DNA from: Apostichopus japonicus
Lineage: Eukaryota; Echinodermata; Holothuroidea; Aspidochirotida; Stichopodidae
Reading direction: 5' to 3'
Length of the DNA: 64,000 bases
NCBI RefSeq assembly: GCF_037975245.1
Contig: NC_092564.1
Location: forward strand, 4,365,484 to 4,429,483
Shown: positions 13,101-22,300 of the stretch, piece after piece
Position numbering within the stretch: position 1 is the stretch's first letter
How the letters are laid out: each line of letters opens with the position of its first letter
Position numbers and translations under genes: made by a program
Notes under the pieces: model-generated
Seen by the model: only the letters and a program-made list of their open reading frames with translations
Databases searched by the model: none
Told to the model about the DNA's origin: nothing

Positions 13101-16100
13101 CGACGCCCAAGGACTAGACGATGGTTTGATTATTCCTGCCTCTAACATTTGCTCTAGTTGTGACTTAATTTCGGCTCTTTTAGCCTGGGGCAAGCGGTAT
13201 GCCTTTTGTGTAATAGGCACTTCATTAGTTACATAAACATCATGCTCAGTACTTTGAGTTCTACCTGGTACATCAGATAGTATGTCATCAAACTTCTGTA
13301 GAAGTTTTTCGACATTATTTCGTTTCTCCTCTGTTAACCTCTCTGAAATATTTACACTTTGCCAATCTTGGGTTCTGATTGGTTGATACCCTATCTCTGA
13401 ATTACCATCACTATTAGAGTCACTTTCTAATACCTGAGCATATAAACAATGCCGTTCTACCCACGGACGAAGCATATTCACATGAAATATTCTGAACTGC
13501 TTTCTCTTTGTACCTGTGTCTATTTCATAATCTGTATCACGTATTTTATTAGTGATAGGGTAGGGTCCTTGCCATTCTGCTTGTAGTTTCCCAGATGCTG
13601 TGGGCAGAAACACTAGAACTTGTTGCCCAACCCCATAACATCTACTCCTAGCAGTTCTATCATACCACTCTTTCTGTTGGTTTTGAGCAGCAGCAAGATT
13701 TTCTTGAACCATTGCTGTGAGCTCCCTCATACGATTTCGCATATCTAGCACATACTCTAAGATATTCTCGTTACGACACTGACCTTCTGGATTACATATC
13801 TCTTCTTTCAATACATCCAGAGGTCCCTTTACTTTTCTACCATAAAGTAACTCAAACGGACTAAATCCTGTGCTGCTTTGGGGCACTTCCCTATAAGCAA
13901 ATAAAAGATAAGGGATATAACGATCCCAACTTTCCGGTTGTTGAGTAACAAATGCCCGTAACATTGATTTTAATGTACCATTAAACCTCTCAACGAGACC
14001 ATTGGTTTGAGGATGGTACGGACTGGACTTCAAATGGTCTATTTCTAACAAGTTACAAACTTCTTTCATTAACTTTGAAGTGAAGTTCGTTCCCTGATCC
14101 GAAACTATCTCCTCAGGAATACCAACACGGGAGAATAATTTCACTAGTTCCTCAGCAATTGTCTCCGCTTCCTGATTTGGAATGGGAATTGCTTCTGGGT
14201 AACGGGTAGCATAGTCCACTACGACTAAAACATAACGATTACCCTTCTTAGTTCGGGGTAAGGGCCCTGCCAGATCCATGCCAATTCTTTTAAATGGTAC
14301 TTGTATAATGGGTAAGGGGTTTAATGGGGCCTTTGTCACATCCCTACGCCCTGCTGTTTTTTGGCAGTTAGCACAACTTTGGCAATATTTACCAACATCA
14401 CCAAAAATTCCTGGCCAATAAAAATTATTGAGGATTCGATCTCTTGTTTTCTTGCTACCTAAATGTCCTCCCATGGGAATATCATGAGCAAGTCTCAAAA
14501 TAGAATCCCTATGCTTATGAGGAACTACCAACTGATGGTATTCTTGGCTACCAGTGGATTTCTTTGACTGCCACTTCCTCATTAATAAGCCATCTTTCAA
14601 ATAAAAGCATACACGGTGCTTGTCAATGTCAGGATATGGTACAACCCTTTCATACAAGCTTTTGAAATTCTGTTCATTTCTTTGAAGAAGTTTTACATTT
14701 TCAGGATCATTAATTAATTTGGAACCAGAAGGGTCATTTCCATCAACTACATCCTGAATCTCATTACTTATTTCTCCCTTTTCCACATCATGAGGTTCAT
14801 CAATCGGTTTACTCTTAACCCCTGTCAAGGTAACCTCCTCTATATCTGCCTTAACCTCAGATTCTAACTCTTTTTGTTTACTGCGAGTAACTACAAATAC
14901 ACCTAGTGGTTCGTCAAACAACTCATTTCCTAACAGGACATCTTTCTGTAGGTTCCTTGAAACACCAACATTGACCCATTTGGTCAAATACTGACACTTA
15001 AGAAAAACTCTCGCAATAGGAAAATCAATCGGTTCATTTTCTACATCAAGAAGAGTAATAGACTTACCCTTAACATAATACTTTGGGTCCACGAGTCTAC
15101 AATTCACAAGTGTATGGTCACATCCTGTGTCTCGCAACATAACCACTTCTCTACCATTTATCAATCCCTCACACTCATAGCGATTAACTGCCTTATTACA
15201 CAACAATGCTTGTTTCTTGTTATAACCGCTCCATTGACTGCTATTGTCCTTGTTGACTCTTTGAGGGCATTGATACGCAAGGTGAGCTGTATTACCACAT
15301 ACGAAACAGGCTCGGTTAGCGTTCCCCTTAACACTTGAATTAATCTTAATATCAGGTGCACTCTGTTTCACAACAGGCTGTTGGTTTGATTTTGAAGCAT
15401 TTTGGTTAAATCTATATCTACTCTGAGATGGACCACTATACTTAATTCCTCTCACAGATACATACTCATCTGCAAGTTTTGTTAGTTCTGTCAATCCCTT
15501 TGGCTGTTTCTCCCTTAACCAAATACCCAACTCTTTAGGAATTTGTTCCAAAGCTTGCTCTATCAGGATTAATTCCTGGAAATCAGGGGATTCCCCGGAC
15601 TTAACGCCTGCTGTATCAAGCCATCTCTCCAGAAAGCTTTTCAGCCTGACACCCCACTCTTCATATGATTCGTTATTCTCCTTTGTAGAATTCCGAAATT
15701 TCTGCCTATAGGTTTCAGCGTTAAGCTGATATCTTGCCAATATGGCACGCTTTAGTTCACTATAACTATTTAAGCTTTCTACAGGTAAAGAGGTATATGC
15801 CTCTCTAGCCTTCCCAGTTAAACGAGGCGCAATGTGACAGGCCCACGAATCCTCGTGTATGTCATGAGCAATCATGAGGTGTTCAAATGCCCTCAAATAA
15901 ACATCCACATCATCCCGGTCACTAAGACGGGGTATATCTAATTTAAAGGGGGTGTCTCTTATCGGTTTCCCGCCCTCTAAAGCTGATATACGCGCATTCA
16001 GCTCTCTGCGCTGATCCTGAATTAATTTCAATAACTCTAATTGAATTAAATCACTCGGAGCTGCATTAGCACCGGCAATTTCATGAGGGCCTTCGAGCAG

Positions 16101-19100
16101 ATCCTGCATGAAATTGTTTGGTTGGGTGGGGCCCTGATCCTCACCAACCCCTAAGGACGTGAAAGCATCCTCAAGATTCGAATCGGGTACCCCCTCATTA
16201 GCTTTCGATCTCGTAAACGGACCATTGCCGCTACCAGAACTACCTTTACTGGCCATCTTAAAATATGAAAATGAAATACAGTAAAATGACTTAATATATA
16301 CTCTTAAGTCTACTGCCTAATGTCTGCCTCATACACTTAAAGGGAAGGATACTCACTCTTCCGCTTATATGATGAGCCTCTCAGTCTCAGTCTTCCAGTA
16401 CACCGAGTCTGCCAGACACTTCCAATTCCACAGATTAACCCTCAGCTAGGTTGCCATCGACTACCAGCCACACCAGAAAGGAGCCTCACTCCGGTATCAA
16501 GAAAGCCAATGCTTATAAACCCTGCACAATTGTCCTCGACATCACGCTCGCCATACACCCGTACGAAGCACGCAATCAGGACCAAACTTCCAAGGACTAC
16601 CAATACTCCACGTACAACATAACGCTAGACAAATATTACTTTCTCGAACGAACATGTTCAGATGTACGAGTACGTCATAATCATGACATAATATGAACTC
16701 CCCTTCATCGTTGTGATCAAGTTCATAGTTCACAAAACGAAAGACTCACAGACTGAACAACAAAAGTTAACACCGTTGTAATCACGTTCATAGTTCACAA
16801 AACGAAAGTCTCACAGACTGTACAACAAAAGTTAACACCAGTCATTTAAAAAAAATGACCGTGTAATGATCGAATATTTGGTGATCTATCCATGTGTGCA
16901 GTGTGTTACCGATCTCCACTGTTCCATTGTATTAACTTGCACCAGAATTCGATGTTGAGGGTGCCGTTCGGCTTTACCAGTTACTCTTAACAATAAGGTT
17001 CCTGGCTGTAAATCCCAGTTAGCTGCCACCATGTCATAATGCTCCCACCTGGAACATTGGGTTGAGAATGTCCAATTCACACACAAAAGAAATGGAGATG
17101 AACACCAATAATAGGGTAAAAGCTACATATCTAATTTAATGAAAATCTCTACATAATAATCTGACAAGAGTATAAGAAAATACTGCTTCTCTCCTCCCTA
17201 GCTGCAATCCACCCTCTGCCAAAGTTAATTACCCTCTCTCTCTCCTTCTCTTTTTTCCCCCAATCTCTCCTCCCCAACAGGTCTGGACTTGTTGATTCCA
17301 AAAATAAACCAAAGTAAAACAATGGTGCCCTTTGTGACCATGTGACACACCATGGTCTAAACAAGGATGATGTAATAGACCCATGTCAAAGGTCACTTGG
17401 TTGTTACTATGGGCAGTTGTTTATCCTCTGCCCACCAAGGAGAAAGCTATGGATGTCTTTAAGTGATACATCCTTACAGGAGCGTAGAGTTCAAATTACT
17501 GTTACAAGTCCATAATCTCAATTTACCACTTTTACACTATTTAGTGGTTTCTTATACCGAAAGATGGTCTGAAGTAGACACTTTTAAAGATCAAACGTTT
17601 CGATACAACTATAATACACATGTCATTCTTCCACCAAAGAGAGGAGAAAGGAAACGACATTTTATGACACAGGAAAGGAGATGGGGATGGGTTGGGTGCA
17701 GAGACATCATTAACAAGTTTGGTTGTATATAAGCCCTAAATTGAGTTACATTTATCATCGCTTAATAAAAATTGAATACTTACGATAACAAATATTTTCT
17801 GGCTCTGCATACAGATAACCATCGCAGCACTCCCGTACAGATCTGTACTCGTCTTTGAATTCTTGTCTGTGTTGTGTTATATACTTTATACTGGTAACGA
17901 AAAAAATTGTAATTTTAGATATTGTCAAATAGCATGAAGATCTGTTATTTACTTTATTTGCTATTTGCAACTAATCTGAAACATTAATAGCAGAAAAGAT
18001 CACTTTTAACTCAAATAAATGTAGCAATCAAATTGAAAAAAAATCTTATATTGAATAAGATTCAGGTAGCTTGACAGCATGTAAATATTGGCCAGTAAAG
18101 AGCTTCTGGTATACAACTGGTTGCGTTTATAAACCGGGATCTTCCTGTAGTGAAGTAATTTGACCACTAAGTATGGGCCACTTTTTACAAAGCCATTAGC
18201 AAATTACAAACTAGGACACCAATTCTCTACCTGCACTATACCTGCACTATACCTGCACTATTAACCTTGATATTGGAATCAACAACATTTACCACATTTT
18301 TATGAGAAATACCTTCCTACCTATCTGATGTTGTTAACCAATCCTTTTGACCCCCCCCCCCCCTTCCGCATCATATACAGACACACCTCACAAACACACA
18401 CTTGTGAATTCATGAGAAAAGGGAGAAGGCCTTCAGATTTCACTTTTTAACCAATTCATGAGGGCCTGATCCACCCCAATCACCCTATTCAAGAATTTTC
18501 TCTTCCTCAGATTACTATAGTTAACTGACACCAATGTTTGTGACGTTAAGACCACATCTTTCCAAAGGGTAGTAGAGTTATCTTCTAGTAACACCTAGCA
18601 GTGCTAATTTCATTCTTAATGTTACCTTACTTTGACTTCGTGCACCAGAAAGGGGGCCACTGAAAGACGTCCCAACATATTTCATGTGTCGTTATTTGAT
18701 AATAATCCGAGTATGGCGATAGGAACGATCTGTAGTAGCTGCGCAAAGTACAAACATTGAAAAATGAAAACAAAATGAAGGAAAATTAACGTTTTTATAA
18801 TAAGCTCTGTTATTAACTGCATAATAAATTCTAATCAATTAATCGATTGAATGTTGTCAAAGAAAAAGAAGAAGAATATTCATGTTACGTTTACATTCGT
18901 TAATCAACTATGACTTATGCTGGGAAAATTTAATTTATTATAAATTAAACAGGGTACTCTTGAAACAACGGCAGACATATCCATGAGCATAGTTTTTCAG
19001 TAGACTGAAAATACATTGCCATTAAAGGATTTATTTGTCACTGATTTATGTCTTTCAGGAAACATTGTGTTACAAACCTTATTACAGTGGCACCAATCGG

Positions 19101-19394
19101 GTTTTCTATTTGTTTCACTTTATAGACCCGTTAAAAGTGTCTAAGGAGTTGTTAGATGGCAAAGTTCAATATTAAAGGATGATTTTAGGCGACTTGTAGT
19201 AGATTGCAGACATGTTGTATAACGTCATATACCAAACCTTTAATGCAAAATACAACCGTGAAGCTATATGTACAATACCTTTCTGTTCTTGTGCAGACAT
19301 GATCGCCATCAACATCTAGGGATATTCCTTGTGCATTTGTGCTGGAACTGGCAAAAGGGGCCAGCAGCAAAGCGATACACAATAACACCTTCAT
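4011..19394 (-). CDS. Gene 1: EMI / multi-EGF single-pass membrane protein (MEGF10/Draper-like), 10 exons, first exon damaged
   Basis: Exon chain on the minus strand: 19394-19233 (or to 19086), 18659-18631, 17890-17784, 10435-10325, 9484-9349, 9084-8972, 8492-8329, 7577-7325, 6186-6049, 4162-4011. All have AG/GT borders, and the codon phases agree from exon 2 onward. The product is a signal peptide, an EMI domain, about 7 EGF-like modules, a membrane helix and a 12-residue tail ending at TAA 4017-4019. With the 19233 donor it would be 452 aa. The architecture matches the MEGF10/Draper/SCARF type of scavenger or engulfment receptor; ligand and role are not readable. Exon 1 carries an 86-bp insertion relative to gene 2 that brings in-frame stops (first at 19185-19187). 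The gene is therefore a pseudogene, or it splices at an upstream donor and loses part of the EMI domain. A 6.4-kb retrotransposon occupies the intron between the EMI and F exons. Confidence 0.72.
5097..5348 (+). CDS. Unrecognised ORF inside the A-to-TM intron of gene 1
   Basis: 83 codons from a GTG, antisense to gene 1. It is open in both units with no indel, but about 9% of bases differ and most changes alter amino acids, as expected for neutral drift. It contains LLRDYRSSPS and [13 protein letters not shown]. The first string faintly recalls retroelement integrases, which I cannot confirm. Probably a fossil or a chance ORF. Confidence 0.2.
   Translation: MDVGKLFAFLLRDYRSSPSELTPNVPHSAIILRNIDNDKLQNKIIITTNMKSANVINYFRRSGDFDPQQYPDLLPVPRVGITI
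6049..6186 (-). CDS. Gene 1 exon 9 (type A): EGF-like module
   Basis: 138 nt (46 codons), symmetric phase 1-1. Encodes [15 protein letters not shown] through GRTGENCNE. Its closest relative is 33894-34031. Related exons lie at 38117-38254 and 40110-40247. Confidence 0.82.
7325..7577 (-). CDS. Gene 1 exon 8 (type B): two EGF-like modules
   Basis: 253 nt, phase 0 in, phase 1 out. It opens with [15 protein letters not shown], completing the module begun in exon C, then carries a full module ending [14 protein letters not shown]. Copies at 34467-34719 and 41384-41636 have the same length and phases. By sequence and introns this exon is nearest to the 34467 copy. Confidence 0.83.
8329..8492 (-). 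CDS. Gene 1 exon 7 (type C): EGF-like module plus start of the next
   Basis: 164 nt, phase 1 in, phase 0 out. Encodes GWQGLFCTEPC through [18 protein letters not shown] to CSERCL. The last cysteines belong to a module completed by the following B exon. Confidence 0.82.
8972..9084 (-). CDS. Gene 1 exon 6 (type D): EGF-like module
   Basis: 113 nt, phase 2 in, phase 1 out, GTTAG donor. Encodes [20 protein letters not shown] and then [16 protein letters not shown]. It pairs by phase with the E exon before it and the C exon after it. Confidence 0.82.
9349..9484 (-). CDS. Gene 1 exon 5 (type E): EGF-like module
   Basis: 136 nt, phase 1 in, phase 2 out. Encodes a module containing [19 protein letters not shown] and ending in AGYRGPR. 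Copies lie at 44414-44549 and 36471-36606, and half a copy sits in the chimeric exon at 43398. Confidence 0.82.
10325..10435 (-). CDS. Gene 1 exon 4 (type F): EGF-like module
   Basis: 111 nt, phase 1-1, GTAAG donor. Encodes one Cys-rich module starting [10 protein letters not shown] and ending SCATGYTG, with C-x-N-G-A-x-C spacing typical of MEGF-type EGF repeats. Close copies lie at 45402-45512 and 37560-37670. Confidence 0.82.
11107..11591 (-). repeat. 3' LTR of the Gmr1-like element
   Basis: 485 bp. A unit of about 38 bp containing CCAATCTCTCCTCCCCAAC is present twice in tandem (about 11329-11404) and once in the 5' LTR. This accounts for the whole length difference of 38 bp. Confidence 0.93.
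11592..11600 (-). other. Short polypurine tract next to 3' LTR
   Basis: On the element's strand GTATGGGGG immediately precedes the LTR's TGTAAGG. It is short and carries a T, so it is a minimal tract, but the position is right. Confidence 0.45.
11592..11957 (-). other. 3' untranslated segment of the Gmr1-like element
   Basis: About 366 AT-rich bases between the pol stop and the 3' LTR. No envelope or other ORF is visible. Confidence 0.55.
11958..16256 (-). CDS. gag-pol: Gag-Pol polyprotein with integrase upstream of reverse transcriptase
   Basis: 1432 aa in one frame from MASKGSSGSG. Order: Gag; CCHC zinc knuckle C317-C320-H325-C330; aspartic protease DTG at 376-378; integrase zinc finger H591, H598, C628, C631; integrase core D661, D720, E756 (35 residues between the last two, the normal DD35E spacing); GPY-like segment near 895-900; reverse transcriptase with D1104 and YIDD at 1165-1168; RNase H with D1316, E1358, D1383 and D1426. 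Most Ty3/gypsy elements place integrase last. Integrase-first order is the mark of the Gmr1-like group. No gag-pol frameshift is needed. All catalytic residues I checked are present, so the enzyme set looks intact. Confidence 0.95.
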   Translation of the reverse strand: MASKGSSGSGNGPFTRSKANEGVPDSNLEDAFTSLGVGEDQGPTQPNNFMQDLLEGPHEIAGANAAPSDLIQLELLKLIQDQRRELNARISALEGGKPIRDTPFKLDIPRLSDRDDVDVYLRAFEHLMIAHDIHEDSWACHIAPRLTGKAREAYTSLPVESLNSYSELKRAILARYQLNAETYRQKFRNSTKENNESYEEWGVRLKSFLERWLDTAGVKSGESPDFQELILIEQALEQIPKELGIWLREKQPKGLTELTKLADEYVSVRGIKYSGPSQSRYRFNQNASKSNQQPVVKQSAPDIKINSSVKGNANRACFVCGNTAHLAYQCPQRVNKDNSSQWSGYNKKQALLCNKAVNRYECEGLINGREVVMLRDTGCDHTLVNCRLVDPKYYVKGKSITLLDVENEPIDFPIARVFLKCQYLTKWVNVGVSRNLQKDVLLGNELFDEPLGVFVVTRSKQKELESEVKADIEEVTLTGVKSKPIDEPHDVEKGEISNEIQDVVDGNDPSGSKLINDPENVKLLQRNEQNFKSLYERVVPYPDIDKHRVCFYLKDGLLMRKWQSKKSTGSQEYHQLVVPHKHRDSILRLAHDIPMGGHLGSKKTRDRILNNFYWPGIFGDVGKYCQSCANCQKTAGRRDVTKAPLNPLPIIQVPFKRIGMDLAGPLPRTKKGNRYVLVVVDYATRYPEAIPIPNQEAETIAEELVKLFSRVGIPEEIVSDQGTNFTSKLMKEVCNLLEIDHLKSSPYHPQTNGLVERFNGTLKSMLRAFVTQQPESWDRYIPYLLFAYREVPQSSTGFSPFELLYGRKVKGPLDVLKEEICNPEGQCRNENILEYVLDMRNRMRELTAMVQENLAAAQNQQKEWYDRTARSRCYGVGQQVLVFLPTASGKLQAEWQGPYPITNKIRDTDYEIDTGTKRKQFRIFHVNMLRPWVERHCLYAQVLESDSNSDGNSEIGYQPIRTQDWQSVNISERLTEEKRNNVEKLLQKFDDILSDVPGRTQSTEHDVYVTNEVPITQKAYRLPQAKRAEIKSQLEQMLEAGIIKPSSSPWASPIVSVPKKDGSIRICTDYRKLNQVTKFDAYPIPRVDDIIDDVSGSPFISTLDLTKGYYQVPLSQTAREKSAFITPFGLFEYLVMPFGMRNAPATFQRLVDNVLQGCEEFAKAYIDDIVIFSKTWEEHLCHLEAVFNRLEKSGLAVKPDKCRIGEPTVPYLGYVIGSGEVRPEECKVEAIINWPTPLTKTDVRSFLGLTGYYRKLIPDFAQIASPLTDLTKKSKPTVIEWTEGCERAFLSLKKLITCKPVLKSPDFEKDFILQCDASERGIGSVLSQIGEDGSEHPIIYISRKLSRSEEVYSTIEKECLAIVWAVQKLYVYLFGRKFLIQTDHKPLVWLDQMKLHNKRLTRWSIVLQEYNFTIQHKKGTDNSNADALSRMF
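16711..16840. repeat. 65-bp tandem repeat in the retrotransposon leader
   Basis: Two copies start at 16711 and 16776, each containing GTTCATAGTTCACAAAACGA and later CAACAAAAGTTAACACC. They lie between the primer-binding site and the Gag start, where packaging or translation signals usually reside. Confidence 0.75.
17011..17031 (-). other. Primer-binding site, tRNA-Leu-like
   Basis: Directly next to the 5' LTR, the element's strand reads TGGTGGCAGC, then a short mismatch, then TGGGATT. This complements the 3' end of leucine tRNAs that finish GCTGCCA plus CCA. The match is ten bases, broken, then seven. The primer assignment is inference. Confidence 0.6.
17032..17478 (-). repeat. 5' LTR of the Gmr1-like element
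   Basis: 447 bp. On the element's strand it begins TGTAAGGATGTATCAC and ends TTATGACA. By eye it matches the other LTR base for base except for the 38-bp duplication there. Confidence 0.93.
17784..17890 (-). CDS. Gene 1 exon 3: C-terminal half of EMI domain
   Basis: 107-nt exon, phase 2 in and phase 1 out. It encodes IKYITQHRQEFKDEYRSVRE and then the CCDGY signature that ends EMI domains of the Draper/MEGF10 group. The donor is GTAAG. The homologous exon in gene 2 is 46563-46669. Confidence 0.75.
18631..18659 (-). CDS. Gene 1 exon 2: 29-nt micro-exon, middle of EMI domain
   Basis: AG/GT borders (acceptor after 18659, GTAAG donor before 18631). It enters in phase 0 and leaves in phase 2, exactly what the next EMI exon needs, and encodes WPPFWCTKS. 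The coding bases are identical in gene 2 (47470-47498). The peptide fits the conserved PP-x-C stretch of EMI domains. Confidence 0.6.
19118..19203. other. 86-bp insertion disrupting exon 1 of gene 1
   Basis: Gene 2 reads straight across this point (near 48325), giving an EMI segment with the expected Cys. Gene 1 has 86 extra bases plus one extra A nearby, 87 in all. The frame is restored, but three TAA codons lie inside the extra segment. Its ends are not GT/AG, so it is not an intron. I see no clear target duplication. Confidence 0.65.
19233..19394 (-). CDS. Gene 1 exon 1: signal peptide and start of EMI domain
   Basis: The start at 19394 gives [17 protein letters not shown], a typical signal peptide, followed by an EMI start with the HVCTRTER motif. 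The same ATG and peptide are kept in gene 2, which favours it over an in-frame upstream Met. The homologous donor (GTAATA) would end the exon at 19086, but that read crosses in-frame stops in an 86-bp insertion. A GTATAT donor, absent from gene 2, would end it at 19233 in phase 0. A GTATTG donor would end it at 19279 in phase 2, which does not match the next exon. Confidence 0.6.
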
Positions 19395-22300
19395 GACCTT
19401 CGAAGCAAGACAACAACAAAAACAGTGTAGAGAAAGCAATATTATATGCATCCACATAACCCCGTTAAATTCGTAAGACCTATAGAGTCCCCGATTAGTA
19501 CAAGTTCGTGGGCCAATTTTCATTTTGCGAGCCGGATTAAGCTGGTGGATCTCAAGTAGGGTTTCACCCTTTCAATATTTTATCGTAAAACAACAAAGTT
19601 CATTTGACGTTTCATTGTTCATTGGCTATTGAAGCGTTTGAGGCAATGTGTTTGAGTCGACCTGGCGATTGGCGTGAAGAAAGGTGTGTATAACAGTTTT
19701 TCTGTGTATTATAAACGTGTCAAACCGATGTATTGTTATTAATATCCACTACTGATCATTACCCTAAACATTTGCGATTTGCTACAGTAAAATTCCACGG
19801 ATAAAATTTACCACTTTCTCGTTTAGAATTAAGTGTGACATTGAAATTCTCTCGGTGATATGACCACTGCTAACTTTGAAGCATATATTATGTTTTGTGA
19901 TAGAGTTGAAACTCAATTTAGATTATATATACACCCATAATAACTAAAAGAGTGAAAGCTGTCACTCAAGGTCCTTGGTTTGATAATGATGACAAAAATC
20001 TGCGAAGTGAAACGCAGGAAACATGGGAATAATCGGGACAATATCGGTCTTTCGTTAAAGAAAGAAACATCTATTTCTGCTTTAAGCAAAATCTTACTGC
20101 ACCAGCAAAATTGGGTCTTGCATAGATACTCCTCAGTGTTTGGAAAACATATTCAATACTTTTTTGGCAGTAAAAGTGAACTTGTGTTACCCATACATGA
20201 GTCCAGGCATGAACTTGCTCCTACGTTTAACTTCTTTTAAGTTAACTACTAAGATTTGCCTGGCAATGATATCAAGTTAATGAATTCCGAGATTAAAAAT
20301 TAATTTACTGGTAATCATCTCTACACAATGATAAAATACAAACCCATATCCAATCGTATATTTATTGCAATAATATTTGCATGGCCAATGAAAAATATAA
20401 ACCCTGATAAAAAACGAAATTATGTTATTTGGTAATAATTCTATTCTGAGACCGGTGGGGATTGGTGGACGGCCATTGCATTCGCTTTAGAACAGTTGCT
20501 AGAAACATCGATGCTCTCATTGCCAATACCCTCTCTCTCTCAGTCAACCGGTTGAAACCACCATTTCCGCTTGGTTCAGGACAATACGTTATATTTCAAA
20601 GGTTAAAGTCTTTTCTTCCTCGTGATGTTGCGAAAACTATCATAATTTCACTCGTTCTTAACAGCATTGGTATGTGCAGCTCTCTGTACTGCGGTTTTAA
20701 TGCAAGTCTCATTATAAACTACAATCTCTACAAAATTGTGTTGCTAGCGTTATTTATGGCCGTGGAAGATGGTATTATGTCTCTATCATTTTTAAGGGGT
20801 TTCTCTGGCACGTTCACGTGAAGGCATGTTCTTTTCTAACAGCGTTGACTTGTATAATAACGTAAGTCTGTAAGTTGATGTCTTGTTTGTATTTGTCTGT
20901 TTCTCACCATCCCACTTGGGCATGTGTAAGTCATCTCGGCATAGGCAGAAGGTGGGCGATACAATAGCCTTATTATCTCTCTCTATCTATCCAATGGCCA
21001 AAAATTGTTTTTATGTCTGGCCGGGTAAGACGGGATGGTAAATCGATACTGCTGTAAAAAATACAACACTTGTGCTCAAATGCCTAAATGATGATCGTTG
21101 TATGCGTAGGTTTTAGAGGGTAGCATAAACCCTCTGTGAACACATTTTTATTCTGCTTCCTCGCAGGTTAACAAAGTGCTCAGTAGTTGACAGATCAGTT
21201 CGTGGAAACCTTTGATTTGCAAAACTGAATAATATAACCAATATTGACTGACAGTCAAGCGACGAATAGTAACATAACGTCTCGTGCATTAGGTTAAATG
21301 GCAACTATATTTAGTCAAGCATGTGGCACATTGTCTTCAGAACCACTATTGTTATTAGGTGTAAATGTATATTACCCTAAATCTACCCTTTGGGGGTTTG
21401 AGAGGTCTAATGTTTGGTCTTCAGTGTTTTCTAGGCCTATAAGCGCACCTCAGTGGAGTACAGCAACGAACCTTTATACTGGTTCGCATTAGAATATTCT
21501 TCTTCAAGCACAGTGGACCGACATAGGGACAAAGAATTAAGGTTGGATCAAGTTTGTAAGTGCTGACTTTTATTGACTTCAAATCCGATCATCAATAATC
21601 TTGCACTCATGCGTTCTTAAATATTTATTACGATGTTCTTTGATGCTATACTTTATGAGCTTTAGTATTTACTATCTTTCCAAATTAGATTCATGCGTTG
21701 ATCTGAAAGGACATTTGACTTCCACAAAAAAAACAATGAGGTTTATGTACGTACCAAGAATGAAGGTCATCCAAGCTTTGCTTTTGAAACTTTCGTGGTT
21801 GTTAGGTTTTCATACTTTCACTAGGGAGTTATAACAACTTCCTGCATTCACCTATACATTAACCTTAAATTACCTTCAAACTGAATCATAATACGTATCG
21901 TTTGTTCGTGTACATACCAAGTATGAAGTTTGCCCAAGCTGCACTTTTTGAGTTATCGTACTTACAAGGTTTGTAGTGTTTGCCCTCTGTTAACATTTGC
22001 AGAGTTACCAATTATAGAATATAGAACTTTATCGAGAAAATTAGTAAAATTGTAGAGAAAAGATGATTGAAATTACAATAAAAGATGAAGCAAATTTCGT
22101 AAATTTAAAGGGATTATTATCCCTCTGACTTGTGTTTACAAGTTGTTAACAATTCAATTCCTTCACCCCCCAAAACGACACTACAAAGTACTGCAATATA
22201 ACCTCTTTGAAGGATAAAGTGTGACTCATCGCTCCCAAACGTGAGCGCTGTGGATCAACACAGTAAGGAAGATTGGACTGATCCATTCTGTTGCGGGGGT

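Larger units (their letters stand above)
16257..17031 (-). other. Untranslated leader of the Gmr1-like element
   Basis: About 775 bases between the 5' LTR and the Gag start codon, without a long ORF in the sense direction. It holds the primer-binding site and the 65-bp tandem repeat. Confidence 0.6.
11107..17478 (-). mobile_element. Apparently complete Gmr1-like Ty3/gypsy LTR retrotransposon
   Basis: 6372 bp on the minus strand, bounded by LTRs that start TG and end CA and by a 5-bp target duplication GGAGC (11102-11106 and 17479-17483). The empty site with a single GGAGC is kept in unit 2 at 46256-46260. One long gag-pol ORF without stops has integrase before reverse transcriptase. LTRs look identical apart from a 38-bp tandem duplication in one. 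It lies sense to gene 1 in its EMI-to-F intron. No envelope gene is seen. Confidence 0.95.
1..22150. repeat. Tandem segmental duplication, unit 1
   Basis: Aligns in the same order and orientation with 27379-56706, starting with the identical run CAATTTAATTCATTCCTTAG. Differences are scattered substitutions and small indels, plus the insertions and exon-block changes listed separately. The left edge is cut by the window. The right edge is where similarity stops, near 22146. Confidence 0.85.

Noticed and set aside
11107-17478. Endogenous retrovirus with envelope
   Set aside because: No ORF follows pol before the 3' LTR and no third gene is seen. It is a retrotransposon.
19078-19105. Possible 28-nt micro-exon after the GTATTG donor of gene 1 exon 1
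   Set aside because: The phases would work in gene 1, but the same segment is part of the continuous exon 1 in gene 2, where the micro-exon frame is broken. Reading it as the original end of exon 1 is simpler.
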